NCBI GenBank assembly: GCA_963755705.1
Contig: CAVWKW010000004.1
Coordinates: 62,001 to 126,000, forward strand
DNA length: 64,000 nt
DNA from: JBARDN01 sp963755705
Lineage (GTDB): Bacteria > Desulfobacterota > Binatia > Binatales > Binataceae
Direction of reading: 5' to 3'
Of the stretch, positions 24,879 through 32,393 are shown one piece after another. Below the pieces are notes generated by a model. That model ran no database searches. It was given only the letters and a program-made list of their open reading frames with translations, and was not told the DNA's origin. The position numbers and the translations under genes are program-made. Each line of letters starts with the position of its first letter. Within the stretch, counting starts at the first letter, position 1.

Positions 24879-26285
24879 TTACAGGCGGTTTGAAGTGTAA
24901 CGGACGCTCAGAGCCAGCAGCGCGATCATCGCGGCTGCCAGCAGCAGCATCAGGTCAGCGAACCAGTTGCCGTGGCGCGCGTAGAATGTCGCGCCGCTCC
25001 CGGGCGGCATCGCGAACGCGAACATGGCAGGATCTTTATCGAAGGTCGATTCGTGCCTGAGCAACCGGCCGCGCCAATCGCTGACCGTCACCGATCCCTG
25101 ACGCGCCGACCGTGCGACCGAGAGTCCCGACTCGATTCCGAACGTTATCGCCATCCGCGCGTGAATTTCCTCCGAGCCGGGCCAATCCCACGCGGGCACG
25201 AACAGGAAGCGCGCGCCGGCGTTCGCGATCTGGCATCCCAGCGCGGGAAAATCCAGGTCCTTGCTGATCGCGACCGCGGCTTTGCCCTGCGGCAGATCGA
25301 AGATCGTCAGTTCGGTTCCCGGCGCGTAGCCCTGCTCGAGGCCGGGGACAGGATGATGCTTGTAATAGCGCGCAACGATATCGCCTGACGGCGAAATAAC
25401 GATCGCGAGATTGCGCTTGGGTTCGGGTTCGATCTCGTTCAATCCGGCGATGAGCCAGACATGATTCGCCGACGCCATCTGTGCGAAGCCGGAAAGCATG
25501 TCCTGCTCGTATTTCGGCCGCACTCCGATGAGCTTTTCGGGCAGCAGGATAACCTGCGCGCCCTGACCCGCCAGCTTCTGCACCATCGGCGCGTAAAGAT
25601 CGAGCACCGGAGCGGCGTCGGCGGCTTCGATCGAGTCGGCGGCCGCGAGCATCCTATCGGTCGCGGCCACACCGACCATGATCGGCGTCCCGGTATCCTT
25701 GCCGGTTAACCGGACGGCGCCGATCGCTGAAATCAGCACGAACACGACCAGCGGAACCGCCGCCATAATCTCCCACTGCATGCGCCATCGGCGCCGATAC
25801 CACGCGACCGCCAATCCGGCGGGCACCCACGCCATCAGGAACGTGACTCCCGCAAGCCCGGTGACCGAGGCGACCTGCATCAAGGGCAAAAACGACGATA
25901 CCCAATACGCCGGCGCGCCCCAGCTTCCCTGCGCGGACAACGTCGCGATTCCATGCCATGCGGCGGCGGTCAGAATCGGATAGACCAGCGCGGCCAGCAG
26001 CCCGACCCAGCGGCGGGCGGCCTCGCAGTGCAACACCACCAGCAGCGCGAACATCAGCGCTCCGCAGAGGTGAATCAAGCCCAGTTTCAAAAGCGGTATG
26101 GCGAAACTCTCGGCCGGCCAGATCGCCATGTTGCCGAGGAAGTAGGCGGCGAACGCGCATCGCGCGGCGAACCAGTCGGACATTTCCGGCGCAGCCGCCA
26201 GCATCGGCAGCGGCGCCAGAATCGCGACCGGCCACAGCTTGATTTCCGCGCCCGCGACCGCGTAGAGCATCACGGTCACCGCCAC
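24879..26285 (-). CDS. apolipoprotein N-acyltransferase-like protein lacking the catalytic cysteine
   Basis: A 468-residue membrane protein: about six hydrophobic helices (residues 1-190), a nitrilase-fold domain (200-430) and a C-terminal helix (about 443-462). Compared with Lnt, Glu250 (ILLPEK) and Lys309 (YYKHHPVPGLE) of the triad are present. The cysteine position reads VAISKDLDFP with Ser341, so the acyl-thioester nucleophile is missing. The GTG start at 26285 truncates the first helix; the frame is open upstream (RPWDNYSTAIIAVAV) but has no ATG, GTG or TTG, so a CTG start is possible. It may be a non-acylating homologue. Confidence 0.8.
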   Translation of the reverse strand: MAVTVMLYAVAGAEIKLWPVAILAPLPMLAAAPEMSDWFAARCAFAAYFLGNMAIWPAESFAIPLLKLGLIHLCGALMFALLVVLHCEAARRWVGLLAALVYPILTAAAWHGIATLSAQGSWGAPAYWVSSFLPLMQVASVTGLAGVTFLMAWVPAGLAVAWYRRRWRMQWEIMAAVPLVVFVLISAIGAVRLTGKDTGTPIMVGVAATDRMLAAADSIEAADAAPVLDLYAPMVQKLAGQGAQVILLPEKLIGVRPKYEQDMLSGFAQMASANHVWLIAGLNEIEPEPKRNLAIVISPSGDIVARYYKHHPVPGLEQGYAPGTELTIFDLPQGKAAVAISKDLDFPALGCQIANAGARFLFVPAWDWPGSEEIHARMAITFGIESGLSVARSARQGSVTVSDWRGRLLRHESTFDKDPAMFAFAMPPGSGATFYARHGNWFADLMLLLAAAMIALLALSVRYTSNRL

Positions 26286-26302
26286 CGCGATTATCGCGGT
26301 GG
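26282..26302. promoter_or_regulatory. 21-bp perfect inverted repeat at the start of the Lnt-like gene
   Basis: CCACCGCGAT, one base, then ATCGCGGTGG. The palindrome covers the proposed GTG start codon. It may be an operator or a translation-masking hairpin, or it may be a by-product of coding GC content. Confidence 0.35.
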
Positions 26303-26464
26303 AATAGTTATCCCATGGACGCAGGTTGGCCGCGGACCTGAATTCGTCCGCGCGAAAGTCCCGCTGTGCTTGCGGGCGATCATCTCGGAAACCGTCTTCC
26401 AGAAGCCCCCCTCCGCTCCTCAGATTGCGCCGCCAGAGGGCGTACGATGCGCACCGATCGCGAT

Positions 26465-27307
26465 TTAAGAACGCGCCGCGGGCACGGCGATACCTTCGTT
26501 GAGCGAGCCGGAGCGAAAGCCACGCAGATCGATCGCGACGAAGCGAAATCCGATTTTCTTGAATTCGCGATCCACCAGCTCACGGATTTGCGGCTCGAAG
26601 ATTCGCGCGATCTCCGCCTGCTCGAGTTCGAGCCGCGCCACGTCGCCATGATAGCGAACCCGCGCGACGCGAAATCCGAGCGCGCGCAGAAGATTCTCGC
26701 CCGCAGCCACTTTGCGCAGTCCCTCCGGCGTAATTTCGGTGCCGTACGGAAACCGCGACGACAGGCACGGCGACGCGGGCCGATCCCAGGTCTCCAGATC
26801 CATCGCGCGCGACAGCTCGCGTATCTCGGCCTTGCTGAGCCCGGCTTCGACCAGCGGATGGCGTACGCGCTTTTCCGACGCCGCCTTCATTCCGGGGCGA
26901 TAGTCGTGCAGATCGTCGAGGTTCAGCCCGTCGGCAATTTCGTCAATCCCAAGCTCGGCCGCCTTGGCTTCGCAGACCGTGAACAGGTTCGACTTGCACA
27001 GGTAACATCGATCAAGCGGATTGCGCGCGTAGCCGGGAATCTCGAGTTCGTTGGATTCGACAACCAGATGGCGCGCGCCGATCCGCGCCGCCATCTTGAG
27101 CGCGGTATCGCGATCCTGCTCGGGCATCGTCGGCGAAGTGGTGGTGAGCGCGAGCACCCGATCGCCGATCGTGTCGTGTGCGGCTTTGAGCACGAAGGTC
27201 GAATCGACGCCGCCCGAGAACGCGACGATCACCGAGCGCATCGGCGCGAAAATCGCGCGCAGCTTTTCGAGCTTGGCGACCAGTTCAGGTGCGAGTTGCG
27301 AAGCCAT
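26465..27307 (-). CDS. larE: ATP-dependent sacrificial sulfur transferase LarE-like
   Basis: A 280-residue PP-loop ATPase. The P-loop is AFSGGVDSTFVLKAA near residues 29-43. The conserved LarE block PASPCLSSRFPYGTEIT contains the cysteine that donates sulfur in the Lactiplantibacillus enzyme. LarE works with LarB and LarC to build the nickel-pincer cofactor of lactate racemase-type enzymes; neither is in this window. The ATG at 27307 (MASQ) is preferred to a TTG two codons earlier. It follows cysK by seven bases, so sulfur metabolism coupling is plausible. A second CxxC (RCYLCK) is also visible. Confidence 0.88.
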   Translation of the reverse strand: MASQLAPELVAKLEKLRAIFAPMRSVIVAFSGGVDSTFVLKAAHDTIGDRVLALTTTSPTMPEQDRDTALKMAARIGARHLVVESNELEIPGYARNPLDRCYLCKSNLFTVCEAKAAELGIDEIADGLNLDDLHDYRPGMKAASEKRVRHPLVEAGLSKAEIRELSRAMDLETWDRPASPCLSSRFPYGTEITPEGLRKVAAGENLLRALGFRVARVRYHGDVARLELEQAEIARIFEPQIRELVDREFKKIGFRFVAIDLRGFRSGSLNEGIAVPAARS

Positions 27308-27314
27308 GGTCAAG

Positions 27315-28250
27315 TCAGATCCCCTCGGCCTGGAACAGATCGGTCGTCAGGTAACGCTCGCCGGTATCGCAGAAGACCACCACGACGATTTTGCCGGAGC
27401 CGAGCCGCTTTGCGATTTGCAGCGCGGCACAGCAGTTCGCGCCCGACGAGATACCCACCAAAATTCCTTCCTCGCGCGCCAGCCGGCGAGTGTAGAGCGT
27501 CGCGTCTTCATCGCTGACCGTGATTATTTCGTCATAGGATTTGGTGTCGAGATTTTTCGGCACGAAGCCCGCGCCGATTCCCTGGATCTTGTGGAAGCCC
27601 GGTTCTCCGCCCGACAGCACCGGAGAATTTTTCGGCTCGACCGCGACCACCAGCACCTTGTTCGGGCAATGCTCGTGCAGGTAGCGGCCGGTGCCGGTGA
27701 TCGTGCCGCCGGTGCCGACGCCTGAGATGAACGCGTCGATCCGAGGCATCTGCTCGAGCAGCTCCGGACCGGTCGTACGATAGTGGATTTCAGGATTGGC
27801 CGGATTACTGAATTGCTGCGGCATGAAGTAGCTGGGATTTTCCCGGGCCAGTTCCTCGGCCTTCGCGATCGCGCCGTGCATCCCGCGCGTGTCGGGTGTC
27901 AGCACCAGCTTGGCGCCGTATGCGGCCAGCAGCGAGCGGCGCTCCTCGCTCATCGTGTCGGGCATCGTGAGAATCAGCTTGTAGCCTTTGACCGCGGCGA
28001 CCAGCGCCAATCCGATGCCCGTGTTGCCGGAAGTAGGCTCGACAATCGTGTCGCCGGGCTTGATCCGGCCGGATTTTTCCGCAGCTTCGATCATCGCAAG
28101 GCAGATGCGATCCTTGACGCTGCCGCCAGGATTGTAGTTTTCGAGCTTGGCCCAGATTTCGGCTTCATCCTTGCCGGGCAGGCGGTTTAGGCGAACGACC
28201 GGCGTGTGGCCGATAAGATCGAGTGGCGAATGTGCGACGCTTACGGGCAT
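27315..28250 (-). CDS. cysK: cysteine synthase A (O-acetylserine sulfhydrylase)
   Basis: A 311-residue PLP enzyme making cysteine from O-acetylserine and sulfide. The PLP lysine is in NPGGSVKDRI, the phosphate-binding TSGNTGIGLAL and GVGTGGTITGTGRYL loops are intact, and VGISSGAN near the C-terminus fits CysK. The ATG at 28250 (MPVSVAHSPLDLIGHTPVVRL) begins where homology begins; the open frame upstream encodes an Arg-rich non-homologous tail. It is first in a two-gene unit with larE. Confidence 0.94.
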   Translation of the reverse strand: MPVSVAHSPLDLIGHTPVVRLNRLPGKDEAEIWAKLENYNPGGSVKDRICLAMIEAAEKSGRIKPGDTIVEPTSGNTGIGLALVAAVKGYKLILTMPDTMSEERRSLLAAYGAKLVLTPDTRGMHGAIAKAEELARENPSYFMPQQFSNPANPEIHYRTTGPELLEQMPRIDAFISGVGTGGTITGTGRYLHEHCPNKVLVVAVEPKNSPVLSGGEPGFHKIQGIGAGFVPKNLDTKSYDEIITVSDEDATLYTRRLAREEGILVGISSGANCCAALQIAKRLGSGKIVVVVFCDTGERYLTTDLFQAEGI

Positions 28251-28395
28251 GGCCGCAATTCTAGCCGTAAATCGCGTTCTTATGCGACACCGGGGACATG
28301 AGAGAAAGATCCGCGCAGGAAACAAGACACCAGGCGGCCATTAAGACACGAAGGCACCAAGAAGATTTGGAAGGGGGCGAAGATCGGAAGATCGA

Positions 28396-29385
28396 TTGAT
28401 GATCGCGACGGCGGCCCGCGATGCTAGGTTATTGTTCGTGGCAGGACGCGTGCTGATCATCTTTCCTGGCGCGCTCGGCGACCTGATCTGCGCGGGGCCG
28501 GCGATACGCACGCTTGGGCGGATGAATCCGGGCGCCGCGCTCGAACTGATGGCGCGCGGGGAACTGGCGGACTTCGCGGCGGGACGTATCGGCGTCGTGG
28601 CGGGGCATTCGATCGATCGGCGCGAGATCAGCGCGATGTTTCGCGAGGCCGGCGCAAGCGATCCGGCCGCGCGACAGTTCTTCGGGCAATTTAATAAAAT
28701 CTTCTCGTTCTTTGCGTTCGACGATCCGAACTACCGGCGCAACCTCAGCCTCGTATGCGGCGGCTCGGTGACCTTCCATCAGTTTCGGCCGGATGGCGAA
28801 GGGCATATCTCAGAGCTCTATTTGAAATCGATCGGGGCCGGGAACGAACCTGTCGAGTCACAGATCGATCTGACGCCGGAGAATCACGAAGCCGCTGCTG
28901 AAGTGATCGCGAGGCTCGACCTCCTCCCCGATGAGTTCGTGATGCTCTTTCCCGGCAGCGGCGGCGCAAAGAAAAACTGGCCCGCGAAGCGTTTCGCGCG
29001 GCTGGCGCTTGAGATCGAGGACTGGCAGATCGAGAACTCGAATAATATGCGCGCACTCGTGGTGCTCGGACCGGCCGAGGAGGACCTCGGCCCGCTGTTC
29101 GACGATTTCGGGATCACTACGGTTTCGATGCTGTCGCTCGCAACCGTCGCGTCTCTTGCGGGGTTCGCGGCGGGCTTTGTCGGCAACGACTCGGGCGTTT
29201 CGCATCTGGCGGCGGCGGCAGGAGCCTCGGGCGTCGTGATCTTCGGCCCGACGGATCCGGCGCGATGGCGTCCGCTCGGCCGCGTCACGGTGCTGTGCAC
29301 GCCGGAGCTCGAAGCGCTTCAGGTCGCGCCGGTGCTGGATGCACTTACGCAAGCGTGCGCGGGCACGCCGGGATGGTTACGTTGA
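28396..29385 (+). CDS. glycosyltransferase family 9 (heptosyltransferase-like)
   Basis: A 329-residue GT-B fold protein. The N-terminal acceptor domain starts VLIIFPGALGDLICAGPAIRTL, with the family Gly-Asp; the C-terminal donor domain has VMLFPGSGGAKKNWPAKRF, VGNDSGVSHLAAAAGASGVVIFGPTDPARWRPLG. These are hallmarks of ADP-heptose transferases of LPS core synthesis. Starts at 28396, 28399 or GTG 28438 are possible. It stands alone, without an LPS cluster, so the actual sugar is uncertain. It supports a Gram-negative envelope. Confidence 0.88.
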   Translation: MMIATAARDARLLFVAGRVLIIFPGALGDLICAGPAIRTLGRMNPGAALELMARGELADFAAGRIGVVAGHSIDRREISAMFREAGASDPAARQFFGQFNKIFSFFAFDDPNYRRNLSLVCGGSVTFHQFRPDGEGHISELYLKSIGAGNEPVESQIDLTPENHEAAAEVIARLDLLPDEFVMLFPGSGGAKKNWPAKRFARLALEIEDWQIENSNNMRALVVLGPAEEDLGPLFDDFGITTVSMLSLATVASLAGFAAGFVGNDSGVSHLAAAAGASGVVIFGPTDPARWRPLGRVTVLCTPELEALQVAPVLDALTQACAGTPGWLR

Positions 29386-29520
29386 CTGTGAAAATGGCGT
29401 GGCGTAGCTTCGAGATGCGGCTTTGTGCGGATAATTCATCCCATGCTCTCCCCTCTCTTCCGCGCGTGGAATCATCGGCGCACCTCGATCAGGTGCGTTT
29501 AGAGTCCGTCTGAATTCAAT

Positions 29521-30384
29521 ATGACAAGTTTTCTAAAAACCACATTTCTGCTCGGCATGATGACCGGACTGCTGATGCTGATCGGCGGACTAATCGGAGG
29601 CCGCGGCGGAGTCGTGATCGCTTTTGGCTTCGCCGCAGTTTTGAACTTTGCCAGCTACTGGTTCTCGGACCGGATGGTGCTGGCGGCGTACCACGCACAG
29701 CCGCTGGACGCGACCAGCGCGCCGGAGCTGTACTCGATAGTCAACGAGCTGGCGCATTCCGCCGGTATTCCGATGCCGCGCCTGTTCATGATCGATAACG
29801 ACACTCCCAACGCGTTTGCCACCGGACGAAATCCGAAACACGCGGCGGTCGCGGTGACCCGCGGAATCATGCGGATCTGCGATCGCGAGGAGCTGAAGGG
29901 CGTAATCGGGCATGAGCTGTCGCACGTGATAAATCGTGACATCCTGACCAGCTCGATCGCGGCGACCCTTGCTGGCGCGGTCATGATGCTGGCGTACGGA
30001 GCGCGATGGGGCGCGCTGCTGGGCGGGTTCGGCGGACGCGACGACGACGAGCGTGGCGGGATTGTAGGGCTGCTCGCGATAAGCATCCTGGCGCCGGTCG
30101 CGGCCACGATGATCCAGCTTGCGATCTCGCGCACCCGCGAATATCAGGCCGACAAGAGCGGCGCCCTGCTGACGCATAACCCGCTGCTGCTGGCGAACGC
30201 GCTGCGCAAGCTCGAGAACGCCAACGAAAGGATGCCGCTCGATTCCGCGGGCCCGGCGACCGCGCACCTGTTTATCGTCAATCCGCTCAGCGCCACGGGA
30301 GTCATGCGGCTATTCTCGACTCATCCTCCGATCGAGGAACGAATCCGCCGGCTCGAAAACATGGCGGCCGGACGCTCCAACTAG
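29521..30384 (+). CDS. htpX: zinc metalloprotease HtpX
   Basis: A 287-residue M48B membrane protease that degrades misfolded membrane proteins. Two N-terminal helices (MTSFLKTTFLLGMMTGLLMLIGG and VVIAFGFAAVLNFASYWF) precede the zinc motif HELSHVINRD (about residues 130-139). Two further hydrophobic stretches follow, then the third zinc ligand Glu in SRTREYQADKSGA. Length and the ending FSTHPPIEERIRRLENMA match the family. The DUF1844 gene follows after nine bases and HtrA after that, giving an envelope-stress gene group. Confidence 0.95.
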   Translation: MTSFLKTTFLLGMMTGLLMLIGGLIGGRGGVVIAFGFAAVLNFASYWFSDRMVLAAYHAQPLDATSAPELYSIVNELAHSAGIPMPRLFMIDNDTPNAFATGRNPKHAAVAVTRGIMRICDREELKGVIGHELSHVINRDILTSSIAATLAGAVMMLAYGARWGALLGGFGGRDDDERGGIVGLLAISILAPVAATMIQLAISRTREYQADKSGALLTHNPLLLANALRKLENANERMPLDSAGPATAHLFIVNPLSATGVMRLFSTHPPIEERIRRLENMAAGRSN

Positions 30385-30393
30385 GAAGCGGCG

Positions 30394-30855
30394 ATGCGCG
30401 ACGAAGAAGAAAAGGACAAAGGCTTCAAGGTCCAGGATCGGCGGCGCTTCTCGCCTGAGGGTGAGGCCAGGCCCGGCCAAGAGCAGTCCCAAGACCAATC
30501 CAAACCCGCGCCTGAACCAGCGGCGGCGACTGCCGAGCCCAAGTCCGGCGCGAATCAGAATGCCGCCGACCATTCGGCGGCCGGCGCGCACGGCGCCGCG
30601 CTTGAAATCAATTTCGTAACCTTTATCGTGGGCCTGTCGACCGAGGCGCTGGCGGCGCTGGGAGAGATGCCCGATCCCGCGACCGGAAAGCATTCGCGCG
30701 ATCTGCACGCCGCGCAGCAGTTTATCGATATCATCGCGATGCTGGGCGAGAAGACCCGCGGCAATCTGGACGCGAACGAACAAAGCCTGATCAACGCGAT
30801 TCTCTTCGACCTCAGGATGAAATACGTTGAACTTGCAAAGCTGCCCGAGCGTTAA
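30394..30855 (+). CDS. DUF1844 domain protein
   Basis: A 153-residue cytoplasmic protein. The first ~65 residues are charged, Pro/Gln-rich and probably disordered (KGFKVQDRRRFSPEGEARPGQEQSQ). The C-terminal DUF1844 helix bundle reads EINFVTFIVGLSTEALAALGEMPDPATG, then DLHAAQQFIDIIAMLGEKTRGNLDANEQSLINAILFDLRMKYVEL. The domain is widespread in deltaproteobacteria and Acidobacteria and has no established function. It is in a run with htpX and htrA. Confidence 0.88.
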   Translation: MRDEEEKDKGFKVQDRRRFSPEGEARPGQEQSQDQSKPAPEPAAATAEPKSGANQNAADHSAAGAHGAALEINFVTFIVGLSTEALAALGEMPDPATGKHSRDLHAAQQFIDIIAMLGEKTRGNLDANEQSLINAILFDLRMKYVELAKLPER

Positions 30856-30879
30856 CCGGCGGCTGGCGTTCATTTACCA

Positions 30880-32358
30880 ATGCCCCATAAATCAATTCGA
30901 ACCGCGCTCTGCGCCATCGCAATAGTGGCTGTCGCAATTTTGACCCTGAAGGGAGCGGCCGCCGCCGCGGTCTCCGCCTCACCAACACGTTTCTGGACCG
31001 ACCTTCCCGACGATGCGGGCGGCCATATCGTCAAGGCGCAAACGCTCCCCGATTTCGTCGATCTGGCCGCCAAGCTCTCGCCCGCGGTCGTCAATGTTTC
31101 GACCGAAGAGTCCGACAACTCCGAAGGCGGCGAAGGCGACGACCCCGGCAAGCATCGCGGCGAGTTCTCCGGCCCCTTCGCCCCGTTCGGTCATCAGCAT
31201 TCCAAGAGCCTGGCGTCGGGCTTCATCATCTCGAAGGATGGCTACATCCTGACCAACGATCATGCGGTGGATAATCCGTCGAAGGTAACGGTCACACTGC
31301 AAAACGGACACATCTATTCGGCCAAGGTTGTTGGCGAGGACAAGAAAACCGACATCGCGCTGATCAAAATCGATGCGGGACACGATTTGCCGGTCGCGCC
31401 GCTGGGTAATTCCGATCAGGTACGCGTTGGCGAATGGGTGATGGCAATCGGCAACCCATTCGGTTTCGATCATTCGGTGACGGCGGGAATCGTCAGCGCC
31501 AAGGGCCGCTTTATCCCGGACAATTTCGACCAGTTCCTGCAGACCGACGCGTCGATCAACCCTGGCAACTCCGGCGGACCGCTGATCGATCTGCGCGGCT
31601 CCGTGGTGGGCGTAAACTCCGCCATCTACACCCAGACCGGCTCGAGCATGGGAATCGGATTCGCAATTCCGATCAATCTGGTCAAGGACGAGCTTCCGCA
31701 ATTGCGCGACAAGGGCAAAGTAACGCGCGGATGGCTGGGTGTGTATATCCAGGCGGTGACGCCCGAGCTGGCGCAATCGCTCGGGCTCAAGGACGCGCAG
31801 GGCGCGCTGGTCGCGCAGGTCCTGCCGCACGGGCCTGCGCTGGCGGCGGGAGTTCAGCGCGGCGACGTGATCACGCAGTTCGACGGCAAGCCGGTGACTG
31901 ATTCGCGCGAGCTGCCGCTCCTGGTCTCGACCACGCCGCTGGGCAAAACGGTCACCGTCACGATCATTCGCGACCGCCAGGTGAAAGAGCTTAGCGCCAC
32001 CATTACCGAATCCCAGGAAGCGCAGCTCGTCGCGGCGGAGAATCCGGAAAAGACCGCTCCCGAGGGCACGGCGTCGGAGTTCGGGCTGCGGGTCAAAGAT
32101 CTGAACAGCACCCTGGCCAAGGAGCTGGGACTGGACGCGAATCATGGCGTCGTGATCGCCTCGGTCGAGCCGGGCAGCTCCGCCGATCAGGCCGGGCTGC
32201 GCGCACGCGATGTGGTGCTGGAGGTAAATCGCGCGCCCGTCAGCGACGTGGACGCGTACCAGGCGGCGATCAAGGCGGGAGCGGCCGGGAAAGTCGTGCT
32301 GCTGCTGGTCAAGCGCGCCGAGGGAACGCTGTTCTTCGCGATCAAGCCGCAAAGCTAG
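30880..32358 (+). CDS. HtrA/DegP-type periplasmic serine endoprotease
   Basis: A 492-residue Do-family protease/chaperone. An N-terminal hydrophobic signal/anchor (about residues 8-30) is followed by the trypsin-like domain, with the triad His in TNDHAVDN (near 127), Asp in KTDIALIKI (near 157) and Ser in NPGNSGGPL (near 230). Two PDZ domains follow (GWLGVYIQAVTPELAQSLGL and, near the end, GLRVKDLNSTLAKELGLDANHGVVIASVEPGSSADQAGLRARD). It acts on misfolded envelope proteins. It lies 24 bases after the DUF1844 gene and 35 before the PBP gene. Confidence 0.94.
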   Translation: MPHKSIRTALCAIAIVAVAILTLKGAAAAAVSASPTRFWTDLPDDAGGHIVKAQTLPDFVDLAAKLSPAVVNVSTEESDNSEGGEGDDPGKHRGEFSGPFAPFGHQHSKSLASGFIISKDGYILTNDHAVDNPSKVTVTLQNGHIYSAKVVGEDKKTDIALIKIDAGHDLPVAPLGNSDQVRVGEWVMAIGNPFGFDHSVTAGIVSAKGRFIPDNFDQFLQTDASINPGNSGGPLIDLRGSVVGVNSAIYTQTGSSMGIGFAIPINLVKDELPQLRDKGKVTRGWLGVYIQAVTPELAQSLGLKDAQGALVAQVLPHGPALAAGVQRGDVITQFDGKPVTDSRELPLLVSTTPLGKTVTVTIIRDRQVKELSATITESQEAQLVAAENPEKTAPEGTASEFGLRVKDLNSTLAKELGLDANHGVVIASVEPGSSADQAGLRARDVVLEVNRAPVSDVDAYQAAIKAGAAGKVVLLLVKRAEGTLFFAIKPQS

Positions 32359-32393
32359 GCGGTTACGCGAAGCATCATTTGCGGGCGCTCGCG

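Noticed and set aside
30979..32352. Minus-strand open frame of 457 codons
   Set aside because: Antisense shadow of the HtrA gene, whose triad and PDZ motifs are unambiguous.
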